Origin: Lachnospiraceae bacterium
GTDB taxonomy: Bacteria; Bacillota; Clostridia; Lachnospirales; Lachnospiraceae
Direction: 5' to 3'
Assembly (NCBI GenBank): GCA_015057025.1
Contig: SVFD01000001.1
Coordinates: 558,001-622,000, forward strand
Length of the DNA: 64,000 nt
Positions 25,476 through 34,964 of this stretch are shown piece after piece. The notes beneath the pieces are model-generated. The model was not told the origin of the DNA and did no database searches. It saw only the letters and a list, made by a program, of their open reading frames with translations. Position 1 is the stretch's first letter; every line of letters starts with the position of its first letter. The position numbers were made by a program, and so were the translations under genes.

Positions 25476-28400
25476 TTGAAAAGAGCAGTTCTTTCCATGC
25501 TGGAAGAAAATTATGCATTTGAGAATAATAAGGGAAGTCTGGACTTTTCCTGCAATATTATCGAAATGACCTTTGATAAGTCTGAGCAGAGAAAAGGAAC
25601 TTTTCAAATTAAAAATGTGGCTGAGACGCCTATGGAAGGATATATTTTATCCGACAATATGCGTATGCAGTGCCTGACACCGATTTTCAGAGGCGAAAGT
25701 GCAGAAATTACATATTGTTTTGACAGTGCCGGAATGGAGCCCGGTGATGTGGTTAAGGGCGAATTTCAGATTATTTCCAATAAGGGAGAATACACGCTTT
25801 CTTTTGAGGTAGCAAGAGAGAAACATTATTTAAACAGCAGCATGGGGAATATTAAGAACTTGTTCCACTTTGCAAATCTTGCCAAAACTAATTGGGAGGA
25901 AGCGGTGCAGCTCTATTATTCTTCCGGTTTTGCACAGATACTGGAGGGCAATGATGCCCAGTATATCAGTACATACAGAGGCTTGTGTACCAAACCCGGG
26001 AACGAACAGAATCTGGATGAGTTTCTTGTGGCAGTCAAGAAAAAGAGTCATGTTTCATACGAAACCGATGTCAAAGAAATTCGTATAAAGAACCCTGATG
26101 ATACGGTTATGAAAGAAATTACCGTAAATAAAAACGGTTGGGGCTACGTTTCTGTGGATGTGGCCGTGGAAGGGTATTTTGTCGGCATTGAAAAGGAAGT
26201 TTATACGGAAGACGATTTCCTTGGTAATGTATGCCGTATTCCGGTTTATTTGGAGCCTGAGCATATGCATCAGGGTATCAATTACGGAAAAATTATTATT
26301 ACCACCCCCAAGCAGGTACTGGAAGTGGTTGTTGTAGCTGAGTATTATCCTGTTTCCGTAAAAGAAGAAGCGGAGTATGAATGGCTGCAGCTTACTGCCG
26401 GAGTGATGAAAGAATACATTGACTTCCGTTTGGGCAAACAGGATACACAGGCTTGGATTGAAAAAACTGCTCCTCTTGTGGAAAAAATGTCGGGAACGGA
26501 AGAGAAAAATATTATTGCAAGCCTATATAAAGCTCAGCTTCTTTTGGCGCAGGACCGTACCCAGGATGCGGACTATGTTTTAACCCGTGTAGAAGAGTGG
26601 ATGTCGGAAGAGAAGCAGATTCCGGAAATTTATGGTTACTTTTTATATTTGACGACCCTTTTAAACCGGGACGAAAGTTATACCGATAAAGTGGCACATA
26701 AAGTAAAGAAAATGTTCCAGAGAGAGCAGGATAATTTCCGTCTTGCGTGGCTTATGTTATATCTGCAGAAGAATCTTTTCTTCCATGAAGACAAGAAGTG
26801 GGAGTTTTTGGAAGAACGTTACGACAGAGGCTCCAACAGCCCCATTCTTTATGTGGAAGCCTTACAACTTCTGTGGGAACAGCCGTCTCTTTTGATTAAA
26901 TTGGAAGGTTATGAAATCAGCCTTTTATTATTTGCAATGAAGCATGATGTTTTAAATATTGCAATAGCAGAAAGAATCCAGTTTTTAATCAGTCGTGAAA
27001 AGGAATATGATTTCCGCATTTATGCAATTTTAAAATATTGTTATGAAAAGTGCCCTACAAAGGAAATGGTACAGGCCATCTGTACTTATCTTATGAAGGG
27101 AAATTGTATTGGTAAAGAATATTTCCCTTGGTATGCCAAGGCAGTAGAGGAAGAACTTCGTCTTACCAGATTATATGAATATTACATGATGTCTATTGAT
27201 TTAAATTATAAGGGTGAATTGCCCAAGATGGTCATGATGTATTTTGCATACCAGAACAATCTGGATTATGAGCGTATGGCATTTTTGTATGCCAACGTAT
27301 GGGAACACCGAGGGATTTATCCGGAAATTGCCTTGTCTTATACGGAGCATTTGGAGGATTTTGTCAGAGAACAAATTGCATGCGGACATGTGAATGCGCA
27401 TTTGATTAAACTGTATAAGCGTATTTTAGTACCGGCTATTATGGATGTGAAATTTGCCAATGACGCAGCACCCATGATTTTTATGCATGAAGTAATCGTA
27501 GATGATGCCAACGTAAGAAATGTAATTGTAATTCATGAGCATATGAAGGGCGAAGCCTCTTATCCGGTAGAAGACGGTAAAGCATATGTACCCATCTACA
27601 GTATTTATTATAAACTACTGTTTGAAGACGGCTACGGAAACCGATATGTACCTAATGAATTTATGAAGCCGGTTTCCGTACTCTTTGATGAGGAATTGTT
27701 TAAAACGGTTCTTCCCATGACACAGGAGAAAACAGGACTGCTTTTATACTACTGCGAAGACAGAAGGAATTACATCAATATAACGGATGTGAATGTATAT
27801 ACATATGCAAGGCTTTTGCGCTCGGAAGAAATTACGGAAAACTATCGTAAGGAACTGCAGGTTGCATTGATTAAGTATTATTTTGAGCAGGATTATATTC
27901 GCGAATTGGATGAACTGCTTATGGAAACCGAACCGGAGAGACTCAGTGCAGTGGAACGTGCAGATATCATACATATCATGGTGGCCCGCGGAATGTACGA
28001 TATTGCCTTTGATTGGACATGCCTATACGGAGCAGAGCATGTTGATACAAAGACGGTTTTACGACTTTGCAGCAGACTTTTGGAACGCAGGGATTTCGAA
28101 GAAGATGAGAGTATGCTGGGGCTGTGTACGTATGTGTATCGTAAGAATCGTTATGATGAAAATATTTTATCTTACCTTGTGCAATATTTTGAAGGCGGAA
28201 TTCGTGAATTAAGAGCACTTTTACGTAATAGTGACGGTTTTGCCATTGATACATATACACTGTTGGAACGTCTTATTGTGCAGTCTCTGTTTGCAGGTGT
28301 GTATATGGGTGAAAAAATGAAATTGTATGAAGCCTATGTACAAAAGCGAGGTAATCATGATATTGAGAAGGCTTTTTTGACAAGGTGTGCGTACGATTAT

Positions 28401-29033
28401 TTTGTGGAACAGTGCGTAACCGATACTACCGTATTTGAGCGCATGGAACAGTTTATGTCCGAAGGTGAGAAGTTAAGCCGAGTATGTCGTCTGGCTGTTT
28501 TGAAGCATGCGTCGGAAACAGATGCATCAGGCTGGAATACGGAATTGCTTACGGAATTGCTTGCCGGCGAAATTGCACTGGGAAATTGTTTCCCGTTCTT
28601 TCCGGCTTTTGCAGAACATATCAAGGAAGTACTTCCTTTTACGGACAGAACCTTTGTGGAATATCGCGGAGAACCGGGAAGCCGGGTGGTTATTCATTAT
28701 GCCATTGAAAGAGACAACGGAGGCGAGACAGAATACCGCAAAGAGGAGATGCGAAATCTTTACGGGGGCATTTTTGTAAAAAGTTTTATCCTGTTTTGCG
28801 GTGAAAATATTCAGTACTATATTACGGAGCAAAGCGGTAATAGAGAGCAGTTAACACAAAGCAGTATGATTCAGAGAAGTGAATCCGAGAAGCCGGTAGG
28901 AAGCTGGAGATTCGCACTATTAAATGAAGTGGTGCTCAGTAAAGAAATGCAGGATTATGAGTCCTGTGCAATCATGTTAAGTGATTACAGAAAAAAAGAT
29001 TTTATGATTCGGGAGATTTTTGGGAATAAATAA
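25476..29033 (+). CDS. DUF5717-family protein
   Basis: I prefer TTG 25476 (MKRAVLSMLEENYAF) because AGAGGTGA lies 6-9 bases upstream and the family typically begins M-K-x-x-I/V-L-x-L; GTG 25467 overlaps that site. The product is about 1185 residues. It has an N-terminal beta-sandwich-like region (about 20-110: GTFQIKN, FDSAGMEPGDVVKGEF, GEYTLSFEV) repeated once further on, then a long helical, TPR-like middle and a beta-rich end. There is no signal peptide. It starts a tight operon with an Hsp70-like protein, a TPR protein and a coiled-coil membrane protein. This set recurs in Lachnospiraceae, but the function is unknown to me. Confidence 0.82.
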   Translation: MKRAVLSMLEENYAFENNKGSLDFSCNIIEMTFDKSEQRKGTFQIKNVAETPMEGYILSDNMRMQCLTPIFRGESAEITYCFDSAGMEPGDVVKGEFQIISNKGEYTLSFEVAREKHYLNSSMGNIKNLFHFANLAKTNWEEAVQLYYSSGFAQILEGNDAQYISTYRGLCTKPGNEQNLDEFLVAVKKKSHVSYETDVKEIRIKNPDDTVMKEITVNKNGWGYVSVDVAVEGYFVGIEKEVYTEDDFLGNVCRIPVYLEPEHMHQGINYGKIIITTPKQVLEVVVVAEYYPVSVKEEAEYEWLQLTAGVMKEYIDFRLGKQDTQAWIEKTAPLVEKMSGTEEKNIIASLYKAQLLLAQDRTQDADYVLTRVEEWMSEEKQIPEIYGYFLYLTTLLNRDESYTDKVAHKVKKMFQREQDNFRLAWLMLYLQKNLFFHEDKKWEFLEERYDRGSNSPILYVEALQLLWEQPSLLIKLEGYEISLLLFAMKHDVLNIAIAERIQFLISREKEYDFRIYAILKYCYEKCPTKEMVQAICTYLMKGNCIGKEYFPWYAKAVEEELRLTRLYEYYMMSIDLNYKGELPKMVMMYFAYQNNLDYERMAFLYANVWEHRGIYPEIALSYTEHLEDFVREQIACGHVNAHLIKLYKRILVPAIMDVKFANDAAPMIFMHEVIVDDANVRNVIVIHEHMKGEASYPVEDGKAYVPIYSIYYKLLFEDGYGNRYVPNEFMKPVSVLFDEELFKTVLPMTQEKTGLLLYYCEDRRNYINITDVNVYTYARLLRSEEITENYRKELQVALIKYYFEQDYIRELDELLMETEPERLSAVERADIIHIMVARGMYDIAFDWTCLYGAEHVDTKTVLRLCSRLLERRDFEEDESMLGLCTYVYRKNRYDENILSYLVQYFEGGIRELRALLRNSDGFAIDTYTLLERLIVQSLFAGVYMGEKMKLYEAYVQKRGNHDIEKAFLTRCAYDYFVEQCVTDTTVFERMEQFMSEGEKLSRVCRLAVLKHASETDASGWNTELLTELLAGEIALGNCFPFFPAFAEHIKEVLPFTDRTFVEYRGEPGSRVVIHYAIERDNGGETEYRKEEMRNLYGGIFVKSFILFCGENIQYYITEQSGNREQLTQSSMIQRSESEKPVGSWRFALLNEVVLSKEMQDYESCAIMLSDYRKKDFMIREIFGNK

Positions 29034-29053
29034 AATTTCCGTGAGGTGTGGCT

Positions 29054-30358
29054 ATGCTGACAGAAATCAAGGATGTATTTGAAAAAATGAATAAAGACCG
29101 TTATGTCATCGGTTATGATCTGACAAACCAATACGTTCAGATGAGTTTCTGTCGTATAGACAGTGATAATCCGGAAACTTTCAGCGTGGCGGAAGAAGAG
29201 GAACAGTATAATATTCCTATGGTGCTGTGTCATAAAAGAAGCACGGGACAGTGGTTAATCGGCGAGGAAGCATTGAAGTGTGCAGATGAAGGCGATGGAA
29301 TGGCGGTTACGGATTTTCTTGCGACGGCAAAGTCCGGAGGCACGGTATTTATTGACCGGGAAGAATATCACGCAAGAGATTTACTGGCACTATTTTTAAA
29401 ACGAAGTTTGAATATGTTACCGGTTATGGCAACACCGGAAAAGATTGCCAATATAACCATAGCATTACGTGGGGCTGATGTGGAAATGATTAAGATGCTG
29501 CAGTCTGCGGTGAGTATTTTGAAGGTGGACGCGGATAGAATCTCTTTTACAGGTTATGAAGAGTGCGTATTCTTCTATATGCTGTATCAGAATGCAGAGC
29601 TTAAGAATCATCAGATTCTGGTATTCGATGCGGGAGATGAGAATCTTTGGAGTTATCGGTTAGAGAGAAATCATTTTACGAATCCCAGTATTGCCATGGT
29701 GGAAGCTGTGGAATATCCGGATTTTAAGGTAAGGGATCAGAGATATTTAAGTAAGACCGAGAAGGACAGTAAGTTATTGCAGATTGCTACACAGATTTGT
29801 GAAAACAGGGTATTCTCAGGTGTATTCTTAATCGGTGAAGGGTTTTATGATGATTGGTGTAATAACTCATTACGTTTCCTGTGCAGAAACCGTAGGGTAT
29901 TCAAGGGAAATAATCTTTTCAGCAAGGGTGCGTGCCTTGCGGCAAAAGAAAAAGCCAATCCTTCGGGATATGAGAAGAGTATCCGTTATTTCGGTATAGA
30001 CAGATTGAAATGTAATATTGGTATTCAGGCATTTGAAGGGGGTAAGGAAATAAATATTCCCATGATAAATGCCGGTGAACATTGGTATGAGGCCGAGGCA
30101 AAGACTGAAATACTTCTTCATGAATCGGACAGCATACCGATAACTGTAGAATACATAAACAGCAGACAGGTTGCGGTAGCAGATTTTGTTTTAAAAGGAT
30201 TGCCTGTAAGCCCTAACCGCATGACGCGTATTGAATTGGATGTAAAAATGACATCTGAGACAAGGGTGGTTTTACATGCTGTGGACTTGGGATTCGGAGA
30301 AATATATCCTTCATCCCAGAAAGAGTGGAAAGAAGAAATGGACCTGCAATATCAGTAA
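29054..30358 (+). CDS. Hsp70-like ATPase-fold protein (DUF5716 type)
   Basis: ATG 29054 is spaced correctly from GAGG; GTG 29048 is too close to it. The 434-residue protein opens with VIGYDLTNQYVQMSF, like the phosphate-1 loop of the actin/Hsp70 fold, and continues with IGEEALKCADEG, NITIALRGA and ILVFDAGDENLW (a phosphate-2-like block). From about residue 320 a beta-rich tail (SIPITVEYINSRQVAV, TRIELDV) recalls an Hsp70 substrate-binding part. It probably binds a nucleotide; the client is unknown. It lies 20 bases behind the DUF5717 gene. Confidence 0.78.
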   Translation: MLTEIKDVFEKMNKDRYVIGYDLTNQYVQMSFCRIDSDNPETFSVAEEEEQYNIPMVLCHKRSTGQWLIGEEALKCADEGDGMAVTDFLATAKSGGTVFIDREEYHARDLLALFLKRSLNMLPVMATPEKIANITIALRGADVEMIKMLQSAVSILKVDADRISFTGYEECVFFYMLYQNAELKNHQILVFDAGDENLWSYRLERNHFTNPSIAMVEAVEYPDFKVRDQRYLSKTEKDSKLLQIATQICENRVFSGVFLIGEGFYDDWCNNSLRFLCRNRRVFKGNNLFSKGACLAAKEKANPSGYEKSIRYFGIDRLKCNIGIQAFEGGKEINIPMINAGEHWYEAEAKTEILLHESDSIPITVEYINSRQVAVADFVLKGLPVSPNRMTRIELDVKMTSETRVVLHAVDLGFGEIYPSSQKEWKEEMDLQYQ

Positions 30359-30379
30359 GTGCAGGGAAAGGATGATAAA

Positions 30380-31207
30380 GTGGGTAAAGTATACGAATGT
30401 ATCGGAAGGAAAGCAAATAAACCCTTCTTTTTAGAGAAGGTGTGTTGCAATATCTATTCTGCGGAAGAATTGGTATATTGCGTATATGAAAATGCAGAAC
30501 TTTTGGAAAAAGATATCTTTACAACTGAATTGGCAAATTGGTTAGAGGATGAATGCGATGCCGGAAAGATGGCAGACCGTCTGTATCATCTTTTAAGCAA
30601 GGATGCAACAACACAGGAATTTGCTAAAGTGTTATTGGAAGAGTTTCCTTATGTCAGTGCAGGGCAACAGGCAAGATTCCTTGAATTGTTGCAGGAAGAA
30701 GACGGTGGAAACGGACCGGAGCGGAGAAAGAAGCGTGGTGATTACTTTTTACAAAAGGGGCGCTATGTATATGCTTTGAATGAATACGAAAGTGCCTTGT
30801 CGGCAATGAATGAATATGATGCGGAAATGATGGCTTGCATTTATCATAATATGGGCATGGCAAGAGCAGGACTGTTCCTGTTAGAGCAGGCGCAAGAGGA
30901 TTTCCTAAAGGCCTATGAATTGGATGGCAAGGAAGAACATTATTATTATTATGCTGCGGCAATGCGTTTTAGCATGTCAGAGGGAGAATACATTCGAACC
31001 ATCAGTGAAGATGTGCAGATGAGTGAAGTGACATTAAAACTGGAAGCGCGGATGCAGGAGGCAAATGATAAGTGGAAGAACGGTCCGGGAGCAGCATTTG
31101 AAGAAGAAAAGACTGCGTATAAAGCAGGCGGAAGTATGCAGTACGAAGAGTGGATTGGTAAAACGGTTTCGGAATTAAAGGAAGATTATCGCAGATATAT
31201 TCAGTAG
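30380..31207 (+). CDS. TPR-like helical repeat protein of the DUF5717 operon
   Basis: GTG 30380 is chosen because AAAGGA stands 6-7 bases upstream; the in-frame GTG 30359 directly follows the preceding stop. The 275-residue protein starts GKVYECIGRKANKPFFLEKV, and the middle (about 125-195) contains TPR-like helix pairs (YVYALNEYESALSAM, CIYHNMGMARAGLFLLEQAQEDFLKAYEL). Such repeats mediate protein contacts. The context suggests that it joins the Hsp70-like protein and the DUF5717 protein in one complex. Confidence 0.78.
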   Translation: MGKVYECIGRKANKPFFLEKVCCNIYSAEELVYCVYENAELLEKDIFTTELANWLEDECDAGKMADRLYHLLSKDATTQEFAKVLLEEFPYVSAGQQARFLELLQEEDGGNGPERRKKRGDYFLQKGRYVYALNEYESALSAMNEYDAEMMACIYHNMGMARAGLFLLEQAQEDFLKAYELDGKEEHYYYYAAAMRFSMSEGEYIRTISEDVQMSEVTLKLEARMQEANDKWKNGPGAAFEEEKTAYKAGGSMQYEEWIGKTVSELKEDYRRYIQ

Positions 31208-31219
31208 CGGAGAAATACA

Positions 31220-32398
31220 ATGGGTTTTTGGAAAAAATTATTCGGTAGTAAAAAAAATATAACTGAATATGAAACAGAGTTTGATGAGGCACAGTATTAT
31301 GAAGTATCCAACTTGACGGATGCAACTCAAAGAGAAAGATATATCGAAAGCTGTTTGGAGCAGATGAAGACTGCGTCGGACGAAATTGATATGTTAAACC
31401 GAGAGTATGATGCAGTGACTGCCTACCTGAATGATACGGATGAAATTGAACAACTTCCTGAACATCTGCGTAATCCTATTGAGGATTGTGCTACAAAGTT
31501 GTTGCGATTGGAGAAAGAATTCCGCAATTATACTGCAAAAGATAATCATTTGAGTAGCGAAGACTATGCTTTGATGGAACGTATTGAGGATGAAATGCCG
31601 GCCGGTTATGAGAAACTTCGTGACAGCGAGGAATATCAGAAGCTTGTCAAAGAAGATATGAGACGCTTAGAAGGTGAAAAACAGGCGTACTATTATCGAA
31701 AAGCAGAAATGAAAGGTATGCTTTCCAATGTAAAAGGAGTATTTTTTATTTGCGTAGTGGCAGCAGTTACCTGCGTGATTATGTTATTCATTCTTCAATT
31801 CGGATTCGAATTGGATGTGAGAATCGGTTATATTCTCACTGCAGGAGCAGCGGCAATTGCCTTTACGGTGCTGTTTGTTAAGAATCTTGACATGCAACAG
31901 GAAGCTGCCAAAATAGAAAAAAGTATTGCGAAGCTGATACATATGCATAATGCTGTTAAAATCCGTTATGTAAATAATACAAATCTTTTGGAATATCTTT
32001 ATATGAAATATAATGTGGATAGTGCCAAAGAGTTGAAAGAGTTATGGGATTGTTATGTATCGGAACGGGCAGAGCGAGAACGTTTTGAGCAAACAAAATA
32101 TGATATTACTTTTTATCGTGATGAATTATTGCAACGTATGCGTAAATTGCATATTGCAGATCCGGATATCTGGATACATCAGGCAGAGGCATTAATAAAT
32201 CGTAAAGAAATGGTGGAAATTCGACATAGCCTGATTGAAAGACGTCAGAATCTGCGTAAGCAGATGGAATACAATAAGGATATCGCGGTAGATGCACAAA
32301 CCAAACTTAAGGATATGATTCACGCATATCCCCAGTATGCCAATCAGGTTTTGCAACAGTTGGAAGTGTTTGAACAACAGGCAAAAACAAGATTGTAA
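31220..32398 (+). CDS. Coiled-coil membrane protein of the DUF5717 operon
   Basis: A 392-residue protein with two adjacent transmembrane helices in the middle (about 172-195 and 202-222) flanked by long charged coiled coils on both sides (about 30-165 and 225-390). The hairpin topology puts both coiled coils on the same side, most likely the cytoplasm. It could anchor the DUF5717/Hsp70-like/TPR set to the membrane. GGAG 8 bases upstream supports the start; a hairpin at 32432 ends the operon. Confidence 0.8.
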   Translation: MGFWKKLFGSKKNITEYETEFDEAQYYEVSNLTDATQRERYIESCLEQMKTASDEIDMLNREYDAVTAYLNDTDEIEQLPEHLRNPIEDCATKLLRLEKEFRNYTAKDNHLSSEDYALMERIEDEMPAGYEKLRDSEEYQKLVKEDMRRLEGEKQAYYYRKAEMKGMLSNVKGVFFICVVAAVTCVIMLFILQFGFELDVRIGYILTAGAAAIAFTVLFVKNLDMQQEAAKIEKSIAKLIHMHNAVKIRYVNNTNLLEYLYMKYNVDSAKELKELWDCYVSERAERERFEQTKYDITFYRDELLQRMRKLHIADPDIWIHQAEALINRKEMVEIRHSLIERRQNLRKQMEYNKDIAVDAQTKLKDMIHAYPQYANQVLQQLEVFEQQAKTRL

Positions 32399-32431
32399 AA
32401 TATATAATATTGTGTATAATGTATAAAATGT

Positions 32432-32459
32432 AATCCGCTGTTGTAAGTAGCAGCGGATT
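32432..32459 (+). terminator. Hairpin ending the DUF5717 operon
   Basis: A 9-bp stem AATCCGCTG / CAGCGGATT with a 10-base loop, 33 bases after the last stop. The T-run is short, so strength is uncertain. Confidence 0.65.
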
Positions 32460-32537
32460 TAAACTTTAAAGCTGTTTGGAGTTAAGATATTTTAATAAAT
32501 ATATACTTGGTCTGAATAATAAAGGGAATTTAAAAGT

Positions 32538-34154
32538 ATGAAGAAAAAAATATGGATTGTGGCAGTGATTCTTCTGGCAGTCAATCTGGCAGCAGGTGTT
32601 TTTATATGGTATGCATGGAGTAAAACATACAGTAATCTCACCATTGAAGCAGGTACGGAGATTACGGCACAAGCTTTTATCAAGGGAAATGTAAAAAGCA
32701 TCTCTTTTGCGGAGGACAGCCCTGTGGTTGATACTTCGGTTCCGGGTCGCTATGTATTAAAAGTAACGGCAGACGGTTTTACAAGGAATTGTGTACTTAA
32801 TGTAGTGGATACTATAGCGCCGGAGGCGGAACCGGTAAGCGTCTATATGTCAGTAGGCGAAACCTATGAGGCTGAGGATTTTGTCACCAATATTACGGAT
32901 GCTACAGTAGTAACGGCAAGTTTTGAGAACAGACCGGATTTCGGAGGATACGGACATCAGGAGGTAGAAGTTATTCTTACCGATGCCGGAGGTAATAGTG
33001 CGAAGGTTACAGCGGATTTGTACGTTCTAAAGGTAAACTTAATTGAAAATTATGTATGGGATGCGGCGGATGGTTTACCCCATGCAGATTGGTTTCTTAC
33101 CAAGGAGGGAGAAATCTCATACGATGGAATTGCACTGAATTCTGTTGATTTTACACTGGCAGGTGTTTATCCTGTGGGACTTAAGGTAGACGGAATCAGT
33201 TGTCAGGTAAATCTTGAAGTGACAGATACCAAGGCACCTGTATTTACGGTAAAAGAAACACAAGGATATTTAAATCATCCTATGGAAGCTGCTGAATTTG
33301 TAGATGTTGTCGAAGATGATACACAGGTTACATATGATTATAAAGAGGAGCCGGATTGGACAGCAGAGACTGCGCAGGAGGTTGTAGTCGTAGCTACAGA
33401 TTCTGCAGGTAATACTGCAGAAATGCCGTCAGTACTTACATTAATACCGGATGTTGAAGCACCGGTAATTATAGGAGCCGGAAATATTTCTGTTTGTCTC
33501 GGTGAAAATGTTTCTTATCGTACGGGAGTCAGTGCATATGATGAATGTGATGGAGATGTAACGATACAGATAGATAACAGTGCGGTAAATTTGACCGAGA
33601 TTGGGACCTATAAAGTTATTTATTCGGCAACAGATTCTTCAGGCAATGTGGCAACACGGGAAGTTAAACTTACTGTGTTGCCGGAGCAAAACGAGAACAT
33701 AACATTGGATATGATGTATGCGGAAGCCGATAAGATAATTGCAGAGATTATTACTGATGATATGACGGATTATCAGAAGGCAGAGGCAATTTATAATTGG
33801 ACAAGATGGAAAATCGGTTTTATCAGTGATTCACAGAAAGAAGACTGGGTAAAATCAGCTTATGACGGATTCATATATCGTAAAGGCGATTGCTACACTT
33901 ATGCATGTGTTGCAAAAGCTTTGTTAACAAGGGTAGGAATTCCCAATGTGGATATCTGGCGTAATTCCACAACAAGCAGTCACTATTGGAATTTGGTGGA
34001 CACCGGTGAAGGTTGGTATCATTTCGATGCTACGCCAAGAGCGGATAAAACCATAGTGTTTATGTGGTCGGAAACGCAGCTTGTATCGGACGAAGCTGTA
34101 CGCCGAAGTCACGTGTATGACCATTCATTGTTTCCGACAGTAAATGCAAATTAA
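32538..34154 (+). CDS. Membrane-anchored transglutaminase-like protein with Ig-like domains
   Basis: One N-terminal membrane anchor (about 4-26) is followed by four beta-sandwich segments of the DUF5011/HYR Ig-like type (about 30-395, each ending in motifs like TDSSGNVATREVKLTV). The C-terminal transglutaminase/cysteine-protease core has a complete triad: Cys452 (GDCYTYACVAKALL), His482 (SSHYWNLV) and Asp497 (HFDATPR). In bacteria this fold acts as an amidase, protease or crosslinker on the outer surface. It stands between the DUF5717 operon and the dlt-type operon, 74 bp before the racemase gene. Confidence 0.85.
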   Translation: MKKKIWIVAVILLAVNLAAGVFIWYAWSKTYSNLTIEAGTEITAQAFIKGNVKSISFAEDSPVVDTSVPGRYVLKVTADGFTRNCVLNVVDTIAPEAEPVSVYMSVGETYEAEDFVTNITDATVVTASFENRPDFGGYGHQEVEVILTDAGGNSAKVTADLYVLKVNLIENYVWDAADGLPHADWFLTKEGEISYDGIALNSVDFTLAGVYPVGLKVDGISCQVNLEVTDTKAPVFTVKETQGYLNHPMEAAEFVDVVEDDTQVTYDYKEEPDWTAETAQEVVVVATDSAGNTAEMPSVLTLIPDVEAPVIIGAGNISVCLGENVSYRTGVSAYDECDGDVTIQIDNSAVNLTEIGTYKVIYSATDSSGNVATREVKLTVLPEQNENITLDMMYAEADKIIAEIITDDMTDYQKAEAIYNWTRWKIGFISDSQKEDWVKSAYDGFIYRKGDCYTYACVAKALLTRVGIPNVDIWRNSTTSSHYWNLVDTGEGWYHFDATPRADKTIVFMWSETQLVSDEAVRRSHVYDHSLFPTVNAN

Positions 34155-34227
34155 CAGACGAACCAAAGTAGGGGCTTAGTGTATTAAGAAACTTTTAACA
34201 TATGAAAAGATGTAATAGGGAGAAAAA

Positions 34228-34938
34228 ATGAAGAAATTAGGTGTTATCGGGGGGATGGGACCTCTTGCTACCGCCATTTTTATGGAAACGGTAATCGAGA
34301 TGACAGCTGCTTCCGGAGATAATGAGCATATTTCCATGGACATTATAAATATCCCTTCTATTCCTGACAGAACGGCATATATATTAGGAAAAAGTCAGGA
34401 AAGTCCCGTTGATGAAATAATAAGAGTCAGGGAAGAACTGGAAGCAAGAGGGGCAGATGTGCTTGCCATGCCTTGTAATACAGCGTTTTACTTTTATAAT
34501 GATATAGTAAAAGAAAGTAAGATTCCCTTAATTCACGCTATTGATGAAACCGCGGGTTGTTTGAAAGAAGCAGGGATAAAATGCGTGGGGATTCTTGCAA
34601 CAGACGGCACCATTGAGACCGGTTTGTTTCAGAAGGTACTAAAGGAGCATGAAATTCAGGCGGTTATTCCGGATGCGGAGTGTCAAAGTAAAGTGATGAG
34701 TATGATTTACGAAGATGTGAAAGCCGGAAGAAGAATTACCGAAACGAAGGTGAGAACGGTGGAAAAATATTTAAGAAATGCCGGTGCAGAATGTCTTGTG
34801 CTTGGGTGTACTGAACTTACCGTTTTGAAACGATGCGGACTTGTAAAGATGAGATGTCTGGACACGCTGGAGGTAATGGCAAGAAAGGCTGTTATGGAGT
34901 GCGGTGTCTTAAAAGAGAAATATAAGAAGCTGATATAG
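34228..34938 (+). CDS. Aspartate/glutamate racemase family protein
   Basis: A 236-residue protein with the family's N-terminal VIGGMGPLAT and the two catalytic Cys regions, Cys83 in AMPCNTAF and Cys194 in VLGCTELT. These enzymes interconvert L and D forms of Asp or Glu using two cysteines. It lies 26 bp before the dltA-type gene in the same orientation, so it could supply a D-amino acid to the ligase. Whether the product is D-Asp, D-Glu or another D-amino acid cannot be read from the sequence. Confidence 0.88.
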   Translation: MKKLGVIGGMGPLATAIFMETVIEMTAASGDNEHISMDIINIPSIPDRTAYILGKSQESPVDEIIRVREELEARGADVLAMPCNTAFYFYNDIVKESKIPLIHAIDETAGCLKEAGIKCVGILATDGTIETGLFQKVLKEHEIQAVIPDAECQSKVMSMIYEDVKAGRRITETKVRTVEKYLRNAGAECLVLGCTELTVLKRCGLVKMRCLDTLEVMARKAVMECGVLKEKYKKLI

Positions 34939-34964
34939 GCGGCGGAAAATAAGAGGATGGAAAC

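Noticed and set aside
34154-34227. Possible terminator between the transglutaminase and racemase genes
   Set aside because: No stable hairpin could be drawn in the 73-base gap, so no terminator is called and cotranscription remains possible.
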